A stretch of 64,000 bases of DNA from Kordia sp965283645 (GTDB lineage: Bacteria; Bacteroidota; Bacteroidia; Flavobacteriales; Flavobacteriaceae), in NCBI RefSeq assembly GCF_965283645.1, contig NZ_CBDIPG010000001.1, positions 3,534,001-3,598,000 of the forward strand, read 5' to 3'. The notes below the pieces were generated by a model that ran no database searches, was not told where the DNA came from, and worked only from the letters and a program-made list of their open reading frames with translations. The position numbers and the translations under genes were made by a program. Shown piece after piece: positions 7,336 to 16,647 of this stretch (positions are counted from its first letter, which is position 1; each line of letters opens with the position of its first letter).

Positions 7336-9726
7336 TTATAGTTTAATAACAATTTCTCGTTCTTTTTTAGTGTTCCAACGAATGTTGAATGTAACGGTTT
7401 GATTGTTTTTATTCCAATCAAATTTGACACGTCTTCCGCGAAATTTTATCTTTCTAGGTTTTTTGTTGATGTTATGAATAACTACTTGAATTTCTTTCGT
7501 ACTAGTTGCATAATTTTTACCAGTTTCTGCTTCCAATTCAATTTCTAATTGATCTTTCTCAAACTCACTTTCAAACTCCAACAATTCATACATTCCTTTT
7601 TCGAAAGCATTTTTAGTTTCACCATCATCAATATACATTTCACGTTCACTTTTGGCACTACTTTTATCGTGATAATAATGAAGACTAAACACATTTGGAT
7701 TATAATCTGCTGTGCTTTGCATCCGTGTTGCTATTGGAATAAAAGCACCAGCCCGAACATACACAGGAATTAAATTTTCTTGCGTAGTCACCATTTTCGT
7801 TTGTCCACCAAGTACCTTTTCATCTGTCTCAAAGTCAAACCAAACGGCATCTTTCGGAAAATAAACTTCTTTCGTTTGCACACTATCTTTTACAATTGGT
7901 GTGACTAAAAAATCGTTGCCCCATAAATATGTAGAAACATTAGTGTACAATGCTTTATTATCATCATCTTCAAAAAATAATGGACGCATTAACGGCGTTC
8001 CTTTTTGATTATTTTCAAAAGCAATCGTATAATTATACGGCAATAATTGATAACGCAATTCAATGGCTTGTTTGGCTAATTCTTTCGCTCTTGCGGAACG
8101 AAATACAGGTTCACTCGGAACTTCTTCTTGTGCATGTGGTCTGTAAATTGGTTGAAAAACGCCGTATTGCAACCAACGCGTGTATAAATTATCGTTCAAA
8201 TTAGCGCCAGCAAAACCACCCAAATCAGAATGCATATAGCCTAAACCTTGCATGCCCATTTGAAGCGCAATTTCTGGTTGCGATTGCAATCCGCCCCAAG
8301 TTCTATTTACGTCGCCCGACCAAGGAATGAGTCCGTATCGTTGCGAACCCGAATAGCCTGCACGCATCAAAATAAACGGGCGCACATTCGGAAAATCCTT
8401 TGCATAGCCTTCATAAATTAATCGTGCCCAATCGTGTCCGTAACTATTGTGTTTTTCGTTGGCTGTTCCGGTATGGTGTAATAACTTTTCAGGATGCACT
8501 TCTGGTTCTCCTAAATCGCCCCAAATACCTGCAACACCTAGTTCTGCGAGTTCTTTATAAATTCCCCAAAACCATTTTTCTCCTTTCGGATTGTAAATAT
8601 CAATCAAGCCCGTATTTCCAAAATAGAAATCGAATTTATAGGGTTTTCCCACAGAATCTTTGGCTAAAACGCCCAAGTTTGACGCTTCATACCAACGTTT
8701 TGAAGTTGTTAGCACAAACGGTTCTGTAATAAAAATTGTTTTCACACCTTGATCATTAAAATCTTTAATCATTTGCTTCGCATCAGGAAACGAATCTTTG
8801 TACACTTGTAAATTTCCCATCGTTCCTTTGATGTCTTTTCCAAACCAATACAAATCTAAAATCACAGCATCTACAGGAATTTTTTCATCTTTAAATGCTT
8901 TAATCGTAGCTTCAGTTTCTGCTTGCGAATGATAGCCAAATCGACTCGAAAAGTTTCCAAATGCCCAACGTGGAGGCAACGGTTGTTTTCCTGTCAAATC
9001 TGTATAATTATCAATCACATCAATCCAAGAATTGCCCGTAATTACTTGATACGTTTTACGTCCCGAAATGGTTTCGTACGTAAGTGTATTATCTTTTTTA
9101 CTGTCTAAATCTAAATAACCAATTGGTGCATTGTCAAAATGAATGATATACACATTAGAAGACATCACAATTGGCAAGGTAAAATTCATCAATTCGGAAC
9201 GTGTTTCATATCCATAATGCGCTCTGTTGTAGAGTTTCAGGCGATTTCCACGACGGTTCATGCCTAATGCTCGTGCGCCGCCGCCCATGAGAATTTCATC
9301 TTTTGTTACATTGAAATCAATAGCTTCGCCACCATCCACTTTTTGATAGCCGTTTTTCTCAGAAATGATGAGTTTTCCTTGATATTCGTAATTAATTTGA
9401 AATGGTAACACGGTAATTACAGCCGAAATTCCTTCTGTTTTAAATACAATTTGCTGTTTATCTTCCCAAAATTCAGTCTTTGGTATGGTAGGTTTCATTA
9501 CAACCGCATGCGAATCATTTTGTGTAGTTTCTCCTTTCGGGATAAACGTCGTTTCAATAATTTCATCCGAATAGGCTTTTATATGATACGTTCCGTCCGT
9601 AACAGTTACAGTTAATGAAGCATTCGTTTCATCGTATGCAGTAACAGAAACTTGACGTTTGTAGTTTTGTGCAACTGAAAATTGCCAACACACACATGAT
9701 ATGAATAGTATTTTTAATAGTTTCAT
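7336..9726 (-). CDS. GH31 family alpha-glucosidase (secreted)
   Basis: A 796-residue enzyme that releases glucose from non-reducing ends of alpha-glucosides. It has a signal peptide (about residues 1-19, ending SVAQ), an N-terminal beta-sandwich region, a TIM-barrel with WAFGNFSSRFGYHSQ and DAVILDLYWFG, and the nucleophile region GIWGDLGEPE with Asp 404. RPFILMRAGYSGSQRYG and WSGDV are further GH31 blocks, and a C-terminal beta domain follows. The length suits the family. It probably acts in the periplasm on imported oligosaccharides, with SusB-like function, though B. thetaiotaomicron SusB is GH97. The gene is 27 bp downstream of the double esterase and in the same operon. Confidence 0.93.
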   Translation of the reverse strand: MKLLKILFISCVCWQFSVAQNYKRQVSVTAYDETNASLTVTVTDGTYHIKAYSDEIIETTFIPKGETTQNDSHAVVMKPTIPKTEFWEDKQQIVFKTEGISAVITVLPFQINYEYQGKLIISEKNGYQKVDGGEAIDFNVTKDEILMGGGARALGMNRRGNRLKLYNRAHYGYETRSELMNFTLPIVMSSNVYIIHFDNAPIGYLDLDSKKDNTLTYETISGRKTYQVITGNSWIDVIDNYTDLTGKQPLPPRWAFGNFSSRFGYHSQAETEATIKAFKDEKIPVDAVILDLYWFGKDIKGTMGNLQVYKDSFPDAKQMIKDFNDQGVKTIFITEPFVLTTSKRWYEASNLGVLAKDSVGKPYKFDFYFGNTGLIDIYNPKGEKWFWGIYKELAELGVAGIWGDLGEPEVHPEKLLHHTGTANEKHNSYGHDWARLIYEGYAKDFPNVRPFILMRAGYSGSQRYGLIPWSGDVNRTWGGLQSQPEIALQMGMQGLGYMHSDLGGFAGANLNDNLYTRWLQYGVFQPIYRPHAQEEVPSEPVFRSARAKELAKQAIELRYQLLPYNYTIAFENNQKGTPLMRPLFFEDDDNKALYTNVSTYLWGNDFLVTPIVKDSVQTKEVYFPKDAVWFDFETDEKVLGGQTKMVTTQENLIPVYVRAGAFIPIATRMQSTADYNPNVFSLHYYHDKSSAKSEREMYIDDGETKNAFEKGMYELLEFESEFEKDQLEIELEAETGKNYATSTKEIQVVIHNINKKPRKIKFRGRRVKFDWNKNNQTVTFNIRWNTKKEREIVIKL

Positions 9727-9753
9727 CGGTTAGTTCTTTTACAAATAATTTTT

Positions 9754-11844
9754 TTAATCAGTGTCAACTGCCCATTTAGGGTCTTTTAGCAAAAATGTAA
9801 ACGGAATGTGCAATCGTTTTTGCCAAGAAATTTCCGAATGATCGGTGCCTTCAAAGAATACATTTTTATAATTGCTATCTGTATATCCTTTTTTCTTAAA
9901 AATTGCATCCACCGTTTCTGCATATTGCGGATAGTATTGATCTAAGGTTTTGTTTCCGTAATCAAAATAAAAACGATGTGTTTTTGGTGAAGGTACATGG
10001 TCACTCATATACGCAAAAAATGTATCTGGAATTGGATTATCTTCCATGGGCATTATACCAACCCAATGTGTCGAAATACACGCTGCGGCACTAAAAATTT
10101 CAGGATATTCGCACATGGCATACATCGAAATTAATCCGCCCATACTTGAACCCGCAACAAATGTATGTTCACGATCGGTTTTGGTTGCATACGTGTTGTC
10201 AATGTACGGTTTCAGTTCTTTGGTCAAGAATTTTAAATAATTATCTGCGTTGAATACTAAGCTAAAATTATTTGCTTCCGCTTTGGCGCGAATGTTCTTT
10301 TGTGTTTCCACATTTAAATAATCGAATGCTTTTTGCGGGAAATAATCTTGCCAACGAATTGCAGGAATATTGTATGGAGCAACCACAATAAAATCGATTA
10401 CTGTTGCTTCATTCATTAATTTTGAAGCTACTTCGTCTACTTGCCATTCTTGCTTGTTCCAAGTGGTGTTTCCGTCGAACAAATTTTGTCCATCGTGCAT
10501 GTATAAAACAGCATATTTTTTGTCTGTTGAATAATTTTCGGGCAACCAAACATCTACATTTCTTGGACGTATATATTCCGAAGGAAAGTCTGCTACACGC
10601 ATGAGTTTTCCACCAGCTAATGTTGCTGTTTTTACTTCAGTAGCAATTGGTTTTTTAGTAGTTGGCTGAATTTTTACATGATCGGCAAATAGCCAAAGTA
10701 TTGCTTTTTTAAATTCGCTTCGCCAAAAAGCTTCACTATGTGTTCCACTTGGCGTGATTTGTACATAGAAATTAGCTTTTGGAAAACCGTTTGTTTGCAT
10801 GGCGTCTACAACATTTCCTAAATCTTTGACCATGTTTCCACCTTCTTTTTCGCCCATTACGTAGTAAAGTTTGGAATTTTTGGCTTCTGCCAGATGTTCT
10901 TTTGTAAACGGAATTATTTCATCAGAAAACCAAAACGAAGGCGAAAAAATACCAGCTTTTCCAAACACATTAGGATATTTAAAAGCGGCATAATGCGATA
11001 TTAATCCGCCCATGGAACTTCCCATGATTCCTGTGTTTTTGGCTTCTGGTTTTGTTCTGTACTTTGCGTCAATAGCAGGTTTTAAGGTGTATGCAATAAA
11101 ATCAATATATTGTTTTCCTTTAGGTTTACCGTGTTTTTCATGTTTCCAAGGTGTGTATTCTTGCATGCGTTTTTCGCTATTGTCAATAGCAACCACAATG
11201 ATATCCAAACCATTAATTTGATGCAACCTGTTCAATGTTTCATCAACTTCCCATTCGCCCGAATACGAAGTCGCCTTGTCAAATACATTTTGTCCATCAT
11301 GTATGTATACTACTGGATATGATGTTGTTGATTGCGCATAGTTTGGTGGCAGATATACTTGAATTTTTCGTGTTGTGTTTAGTTGTGGAATTTCAACTGC
11401 TTCTGCAAACGTTTCTACATTGGGTTGTTTGGTAGAAAGTGTTTCGTTAGCATTTCCGTTTGCCCAAGCGCCAATAGAAATGTTAATTGTTTCAGGATTT
11501 TCCTTGAAAGAATATGTTCTATTTTCTAAATTTTTACCTTTTGCATCCAATTCAACACTTTCCCAAGTTCCGAGCGTAAATTTATAAAGAATGGTTTCTT
11601 TATGATTTGGAAGCGTAATGCTGTATGTTTTGTCTTTTTTATCTAGTTTTAATTCCGATCTTCCGCCAGACCAACCTTCAAAATCACCAGAAATATAGAT
11701 GTCTTTTGAATAATCATGATTAGTTGGCAAATCGTCCACAATTATTGTGACAGATTTTTTTCCATCAGTTCGATCTTCTTTTTGTTGTCCTTTACATGAA
11801 AAGCAACATAAAGAGAGTATGAGTATGACTAGTTTTGTTTTCAT
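9754..11844 (-). CDS. lipoprotein with starch-binding-like N-domain and two esterase D-type alpha/beta-hydrolase domains
   Basis: A 696-residue lipoprotein (lipobox near LCCFSC, Cys 17). Residues about 30-125 form a beta-sandwich resembling CBM20/CBM48 domains (ISGDFEGWSGG). Two homologous esterase-type domains follow, at about 140-395 and 410-690. Each starts with a YLPPNYA or WLPENYS strand and VVYIHDGQNVFD / VLYMHDGQNLFD, and each has a nucleophile elbow GSSMGGLISHYA / GSSMGGLISMYA. C-terminal acid-His segments are SGTHSEAFW and GTDHSEISW. Both domains keep the GxSxG serine. Its place between GH13 and GH31 genes suggests deacylation of substituted alpha-glucans or surface glucan binding; this is inference. 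An internal duplication is clear. Confidence 0.82.
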   Translation of the reverse strand: MKTKLVILILSLCCFSCKGQQKEDRTDGKKSVTIIVDDLPTNHDYSKDIYISGDFEGWSGGRSELKLDKKDKTYSITLPNHKETILYKFTLGTWESVELDAKGKNLENRTYSFKENPETINISIGAWANGNANETLSTKQPNVETFAEAVEIPQLNTTRKIQVYLPPNYAQSTTSYPVVYIHDGQNVFDKATSYSGEWEVDETLNRLHQINGLDIIVVAIDNSEKRMQEYTPWKHEKHGKPKGKQYIDFIAYTLKPAIDAKYRTKPEAKNTGIMGSSMGGLISHYAAFKYPNVFGKAGIFSPSFWFSDEIIPFTKEHLAEAKNSKLYYVMGEKEGGNMVKDLGNVVDAMQTNGFPKANFYVQITPSGTHSEAFWRSEFKKAILWLFADHVKIQPTTKKPIATEVKTATLAGGKLMRVADFPSEYIRPRNVDVWLPENYSTDKKYAVLYMHDGQNLFDGNTTWNKQEWQVDEVASKLMNEATVIDFIVVAPYNIPAIRWQDYFPQKAFDYLNVETQKNIRAKAEANNFSLVFNADNYLKFLTKELKPYIDNTYATKTDREHTFVAGSSMGGLISMYAMCEYPEIFSAAACISTHWVGIMPMEDNPIPDTFFAYMSDHVPSPKTHRFYFDYGNKTLDQYYPQYAETVDAIFKKKGYTDSNYKNVFFEGTDHSEISWQKRLHIPFTFLLKDPKWAVDTD

Positions 11845-11858
11845 GTTTTGTTTTTTGG

Positions 11859-11925
11859 ATTCCTGTCTACGTAGGAATGACAGGCTTTATCTTATTTGTC
11901 ATATCGAGCGCAGTCGAGATACATT
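11859..11925. repeat. two short intergenic hairpin repeats
   Basis: ATTCCTGT/GTAGGAAT (11859-11878) is a hairpin closed by six Watson-Crick and two wobble pairs and followed by GACA. A second motif, near 11899-11922, contains TCGAGCGCAGTCGAGAT, a common Bacteroidota intergenic palindrome. Both lie in the 86-bp gap between the GH13 and esterase genes. Confidence 0.7.
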
Positions 11926-11930
11926 TAAAA

Positions 11931-13895
11931 TTACTTCGTTGTCAAAATAATACTTCCTTTCTTCGTCAACTCAATATCGTCATTCCATATAAATGTTTCT
12001 CCTGTAATTACATTTTTTAACGTTTTCCCTGTCAAATTCATTTCTGCATACCGTTTGAGATCAATAGTAATAGGTTTTTTATTTTTGTTGATGATATGTA
12101 CAACCGTTTCGTCACCTAAGGTTCTGAATAAGAAATAGGTTCCCATAAAAGGTGCAAAATGTGTTGTTTTTCCATCGTGAATGGCTTTACTAGTTTTACG
12201 GAAATTTAATAGTTTTTTGAGATAGCTTTGCATGTCTTTTTGCTGAACAGATAATCCTTCACCCGTAAATGCATTTGCAGTATCGCCTTTCCAACCGCCA
12301 GGAAAATCAGTTCGTATTAAACCGTGATCGCCAGGTTTTTCAAAGTCGTTCATTAATATTTCGGTTCCGTAATAAATTTGTGGAATTCGTGGCAACACCA
12401 ATTGATAACTCAACGCCATTTTTGTGTTTGGAATATCTCCATTGAGTTGTGTAAAGATGCGACTCATATCGTGATTGTCTGGAAATATCATGATGTCTTT
12501 TGGATTGGTATAGTGAAAATCATTTGCCAAACCTTCATATATTTTTACCAAGCCTTTGTCCCAAGATTCTTCTTCGTTGAAAGCTTCAACCGTTTTCCCT
12601 TGCATGGCAAAATCCATTGTCGATTTTAAATTACTTTCATATCCATCTTTATTGTTTGCGCCAGTTTGCCAGTAACCAATGAGTAATGGATTGGAACTCC
12701 ATTCTTCACCAACAATAGAAAAGTTTGGATATTCTGTCATAATCGCACCTGCCCATTTGCTCATAAATTCTTTGTCAGGATATGGATACGTATCTTGACG
12801 AATTCCGCCAAGTCCTAGAGCTTCAATCCACCAAATACTGTTTTGAATGATGTATGTTGCCATGTATGGATTTCGCTGATTTAGATCGGGCATTGCGCTT
12901 ACAAACCAGCCATTTGCCATACCTTCTTTATCACCTTTAGAAGCATACAAATCTTGATTGGAAGTTCTTCTATGATTTGAATGTATTGTTTTTTCACCGT
13001 TTTCAAATGCTGTTTGATAGTTTACCCAATCGTTAAACGGTAAGTCTTTCATCCACCAATGTTCTAATCCGCAATGATTTGCCACTTGATCCATAACGAG
13101 TTTCATGCCTTTCTTTCTAGCTTCATCTGCCAATTCTCGGTATTCGGCAAAGGTTCCAAAACGTGGATCAACTTCGTAATAATCTGTAATTGCGTATCCG
13201 TGATATGAAGATTTAGGCATGTCGTTTGTGAGTAACGGACACGACCAAATTGCCGTAAAACCTAAATCGTTAATATAGTTTAAATGTTGTGTAATTCCTC
13301 TGATATCGCCACCATGCCGTGCATAATCGTCTTTTCGGTTGATGGTTGCTTCTTTGAGAAGCGTAACTTTTTCACCTGTTTCTGTCATTCCTGATTTTTT
13401 TAGTGGAATGTCGTTTGATGTGTCTCCATTGGCAAATCGGTCAGGTGTGATAAGATATAAAACGTCCGAGCTATCAAAACCTATATAGTCTTCCGCTGGT
13501 TTTTCACGTTGTTTGAGTTCGTAGGTTTGCGTAAGTTTTGTGCCGTTTTCGGATTTGAATGTAATGTTGAATTTTCCGGGTTTGGTATTTTTTGAGATGT
13601 CTAGATTAATGAATAGATAGTTTGGACTTTCGCCTTTTTTTGAATTTTCTATTTTGATTCCTGCATATGAGATTTCGGGTGTTGTTTTGGCAATTTCAGG
13701 ATGTTTTACGAGTAGTTGTAGTTTGGTGTTTTTGAAACCTGTCCACCAATATGGAGGTTCTATTCGGTTGATTTCGTTTGCGGTTTCTGTTACTTCTGTT
13801 GATGAAATGTTAGTCGTATCAATATTCGTTTTTTCTTCTTTTGTATTGCAAGAGAAGAAAAACGTAAGTAGTGTAGCTATGATTATTTTTTTCAT
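11931..13895 (-). CDS. GH13 neopullulanase/cyclomaltodextrinase-type lipoprotein (SusA-like)
   Basis: A 654-residue enzyme with a lipoprotein signal (TFFFSC, Cys 16). It has an N-terminal cyclomaltodextrinase-type beta domain (about 42-130: RIEPPYWWTGFKNTKLQLLV), a GH13 barrel and a short C-terminal beta domain. Conserved regions are DQVANHCG (about 269-276), GGIRQDTYPYP with nucleophile Asp 368, VGEEW with Glu 397, and PDNHDMSR with Asp 476. The architecture matches neopullulanases of Bacteroidota starch loci, which cut maltodextrins, cyclodextrins and pullulan in the periplasm. It is separated from GH65 upstream by a repeat-filled 363-bp gap and lies 86 bp before the double esterase. Confidence 0.93.
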   Translation of the reverse strand: MKKIIIATLLTFFFSCNTKEEKTNIDTTNISSTEVTETANEINRIEPPYWWTGFKNTKLQLLVKHPEIAKTTPEISYAGIKIENSKKGESPNYLFINLDISKNTKPGKFNITFKSENGTKLTQTYELKQREKPAEDYIGFDSSDVLYLITPDRFANGDTSNDIPLKKSGMTETGEKVTLLKEATINRKDDYARHGGDIRGITQHLNYINDLGFTAIWSCPLLTNDMPKSSYHGYAITDYYEVDPRFGTFAEYRELADEARKKGMKLVMDQVANHCGLEHWWMKDLPFNDWVNYQTAFENGEKTIHSNHRRTSNQDLYASKGDKEGMANGWFVSAMPDLNQRNPYMATYIIQNSIWWIEALGLGGIRQDTYPYPDKEFMSKWAGAIMTEYPNFSIVGEEWSSNPLLIGYWQTGANNKDGYESNLKSTMDFAMQGKTVEAFNEEESWDKGLVKIYEGLANDFHYTNPKDIMIFPDNHDMSRIFTQLNGDIPNTKMALSYQLVLPRIPQIYYGTEILMNDFEKPGDHGLIRTDFPGGWKGDTANAFTGEGLSVQQKDMQSYLKKLLNFRKTSKAIHDGKTTHFAPFMGTYFLFRTLGDETVVHIINKNKKPITIDLKRYAEMNLTGKTLKNVITGETFIWNDDIELTKKGSIILTTK

Positions 13896-14154
13896 CTGAT
13901 TGTTTTTTTGTTGTCATTCCGCACTTGATGCGGAATCCACTTTGTTTTCTGTAGATTCCTGCCTGCGTAGGAATGACATCACTATTAGTAAACAGTTAGA
14001 AAATCAAGAAGTACTTGGCTTTAAAGTACTTCTCGATACAAAATTTTTTCAAAATTTCACTCGAAGTGACGTTTTTGCATCGTCAGATCGAGTGGAAAAT
14101 GTGACAGCATTTTTTGTATAGAGATTTATTTTATACCTCAATACTCAATACTAT
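13896..14154. repeat. intergenic region with several hairpin repeats
   Basis: ATTCCGCA/TGCGGAAT with loop CTTGA is at 13916-13936. ATTCCTGC/GTAGGAAT (one wobble) is at 13955-13974, followed by GACA and nearly identical to the 11859 copy. GAAGTACTT/AAGTACTTC is near 14008-14032. A longer imperfect inverted pair, CACTCGA/TCGAGTG, is near 14058-14096. A 73-codon frame runs through these repeats but has no signal of being a gene. No CDS is supported. Confidence 0.75.
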
Positions 14155-14252
14155 TTCCAGAGTCCTAGTCCTGATTACAGCGGCATCCTTTTTTTGCTTT
14201 GCTATATGGCAAAAAAAGATACAGCGGAAAGCAGGAAATAGCTCCAAATTCT
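14155..14252. repeat. structured intergenic element just downstream of the GH65 gene
   Basis: The central inverted repeat ATCCTTTTTTTGC / GCAAAAAAAGAT is flanked by direct copies of ACAGCGG and an outer TCCTG/CAGGA pairing, giving a multi-stem fold. It begins 6 bp after the GH65 stop codon in the direction of transcription, so it sits in that gene's 3' UTR. The type resembles elements I have seen repeatedly in Flavobacteriia intergenic DNA, but I cannot name a family. Confidence 0.55.
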
Positions 14253-14258
14253 TTTTAT

Positions 14259-16568
14259 TTATGACACAGTGACCAAATCGTTTGGTGAAACGGCTACTTT
14301 TTTTCCATCGACAAGAATGACTAAATCGCCACCTTTTTCGAGTTCGAACGAAGTTCCGTTGTGTGTAACGTTTATTTTGAGTATGTGATTTCTATAGTTT
14401 ACTTTGAATGAATAGCCTTTCCATTGCCATGGAATTCGCGGTTCAAACGATAGTGTGTCATTTTTCATACGCATGCCGCCAAATCCTTCCACAATACTCA
14501 TCCACGTTCCTGCCATGGATGTGATGTGTAAACCTTCTTCCACTTCTTTATTGTAATCGTCCAAATCTAAACGAGATGTTCGTAAGTAGAATGTGTATGC
14601 CATGTCCATTTTGTCCAGTTTTGCCGCTTGAATACTGTGAACGCATGGTGAAAGTGACGATTCGTGCACTGTATATGGCTCGTAGAAATCGAAATGTTTT
14701 TCGAGTGCTTGTTTGGTGAAATGATCTTCAAAGAAGTAGAAACCTTGTAAGGTATCGGCTTGTTTGATGTATGGCGAACGTAAGATGCGGTCCCAACTCC
14801 ATTTTTGATTGATTGGACGTTGTGTTTGGTCTAAATCGGCAACGCTTACTAAGTCTTTGTCTAGGAAGCCATCTTGTTGTAAGTACACGCCGTATTGTTC
14901 ACTGTATGGATAGTACATGTTTTCGGCAACTTCCATCCAAGAAGATATTTCTTGCTCCGAAAGACGTACTTTTTGCATGATACGATCGTAATCGTCTGTA
15001 TATTCTTGTTTTACTTTTTGAATGTGTTCTTGTGCAAATTTTATACACCATTGTGCAATGTAGTTTGTGTACCAATTGTTGTTTACGTTGTTTTCATATT
15101 CGTTTGGACCTGTAACTCCAAGAATTACATATTTGTCTTTTGCTGTTGAAAACGTAGCTCTTTGATGCCAAAAACGTGCAATTCCGATCATGACTTCTAA
15201 GCCCATTTCTGGAATGTAACTATAATCGCCTGTGTACCGTGTGTAGTTGTAAATGGCAAATGCAATAGCGCCGTTTCGATGAATTTCCTCAAAAGTAATT
15301 TCCCACTCATTGTGGCATTCTTCTCCATTCATGGTGACCATTGGATATAATGCTGCGCCATTGTTGAACCCAAGTTTTTGGGCATTTTCAATAGCTTTTT
15401 CCAAATGATTGTAACGGTATTGTAATAGGTTACGTGCTACTTGCTGATCTTTCGTCGTCATATAGAAAGGAATGCAATAGGCTTCCGTATCCCAATACGT
15501 ACTTCCGCCATATTTTTCGCCTGTGAATCCTTTTGGACCAATGTTGAGACGTGAATCTTTTCCTAAATACGTTTGGTTGAGTTGAAAGATGTTGAAACGA
15601 ATTCCTTGTTGCGCTTTTACATCACCTTCTATGGTAATGTCTGCCATTTTCCAAATTTTTGCCCATGCATCTTTTTGCTTTTCTAATAGAGTATTAAACC
15701 CTAGAGAAGCGGCATTTTGCAATGCTTTTTTAGCGGCATCAACAAGGTTGTATTTGTCGTGATTTGTGCAAACCGTATAACCTCCATATTTGTGTATGGT
15801 AAAGGTTTGATTTGCTTTTACTTGTTGTGTATAGTGAAACGAAATTTCTGTTGATTTTTCAGACACATTCGTTGGTAAGTCTAGTGTTTTGTCGTCTAGT
15901 TTGAGTTCTGTTTGCATGAAGGTACATGCGTAGAAGTCGGTTTTTAGTGTTTTTGCAACAATAAACGCTTGGTTGTTTGCTGCTTTTACTTGAATGGTTT
16001 CCCAGAATTTTTCTTCCCAGTTGGCATCTTCATTTTTGATTCCGGCATCTAAGTAAGGCGTATATTTTATGGTTACATCATTTGAAATTGGTTTGATGCT
16101 GTATGCAATGGCACCAACTTCGTCAATGTCTAAACTTAAGAATCGTTTTGCGATTACTTCTATTTGAATGTCATTTTGCAACGTTGCTGTAAATGAGCGT
16201 TCGTACCAACCTTCTTTCATGTTGAGTTCGCGACGGAAGTTTGCTACTTTTTTACAGTTGAATAAGTCAAGCATTTCATCGTTGATGGACACATTTATTC
16301 CAATCCAATTTGGAGCGTTGAGTACTTTTGCAAAGTATTCTGGATAGCCGTTTTTCCACCATCCAACTTTTGTTTTATCAGGATAATATACTCCTGCAAT
16401 GTAACTTCCCTGAAACGTTGGTCCAGAGTAGTATTCTTCAAAATTAGCTCGTTGTCCCATAGCGCCGTTTCCGATGCTGAAGAGACTTTCGGAAGATTTT
16501 ACACTTTCGGTGTCAAATCCTTCTTCGATGATGGACCAGTTATCTGGCTGTATATAATTCTGATTCAT
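14259..16568 (-). CDS. GH65 family maltose (disaccharide) phosphorylase
   Basis: A 769-residue cytoplasmic enzyme without a signal peptide. GH65 phosphorylases split an alpha-glucosyl disaccharide with inorganic phosphate to glucose and beta-glucose-1-phosphate. Visible blocks are the N-terminal ESLFSIGNGAMGQR, YWDTEAYCIPFY, and the catalytic-site stretch GEECHNEWEITFEEIHRNGA that contains the general-acid Glu of the family. The length matches maltose and kojibiose phosphorylases. The pgmB gene, whose enzyme uses beta-glucose-1-phosphate, is 79 bp upstream, and an MFS sugar transporter precedes that. This strongly supports maltose phosphorolysis; trehalose or kojibiose specificity is not excluded by motif reading. 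Confidence 0.92.
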   Translation of the reverse strand: MNQNYIQPDNWSIIEEGFDTESVKSSESLFSIGNGAMGQRANFEEYYSGPTFQGSYIAGVYYPDKTKVGWWKNGYPEYFAKVLNAPNWIGINVSINDEMLDLFNCKKVANFRRELNMKEGWYERSFTATLQNDIQIEVIAKRFLSLDIDEVGAIAYSIKPISNDVTIKYTPYLDAGIKNEDANWEEKFWETIQVKAANNQAFIVAKTLKTDFYACTFMQTELKLDDKTLDLPTNVSEKSTEISFHYTQQVKANQTFTIHKYGGYTVCTNHDKYNLVDAAKKALQNAASLGFNTLLEKQKDAWAKIWKMADITIEGDVKAQQGIRFNIFQLNQTYLGKDSRLNIGPKGFTGEKYGGSTYWDTEAYCIPFYMTTKDQQVARNLLQYRYNHLEKAIENAQKLGFNNGAALYPMVTMNGEECHNEWEITFEEIHRNGAIAFAIYNYTRYTGDYSYIPEMGLEVMIGIARFWHQRATFSTAKDKYVILGVTGPNEYENNVNNNWYTNYIAQWCIKFAQEHIQKVKQEYTDDYDRIMQKVRLSEQEISSWMEVAENMYYPYSEQYGVYLQQDGFLDKDLVSVADLDQTQRPINQKWSWDRILRSPYIKQADTLQGFYFFEDHFTKQALEKHFDFYEPYTVHESSLSPCVHSIQAAKLDKMDMAYTFYLRTSRLDLDDYNKEVEEGLHITSMAGTWMSIVEGFGGMRMKNDTLSFEPRIPWQWKGYSFKVNYRNHILKINVTHNGTSFELEKGGDLVILVDGKKVAVSPNDLVTVS

Positions 16569-16647
16569 TTCTTTTTTAAGATGTTAGATAATAGATTCTA
16601 GATCGCTACGCTTTTAGATTTTTTTCTAAGCGTAATCAGGTTATTTA

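Noticed and set aside
13900..14121. 73-codon frame on the plus strand between GH65 and GH13
   Set aside because: It consists of hairpin repeats; the translated repeat pieces (DSCLRRND type) are a well-known false ORF source.
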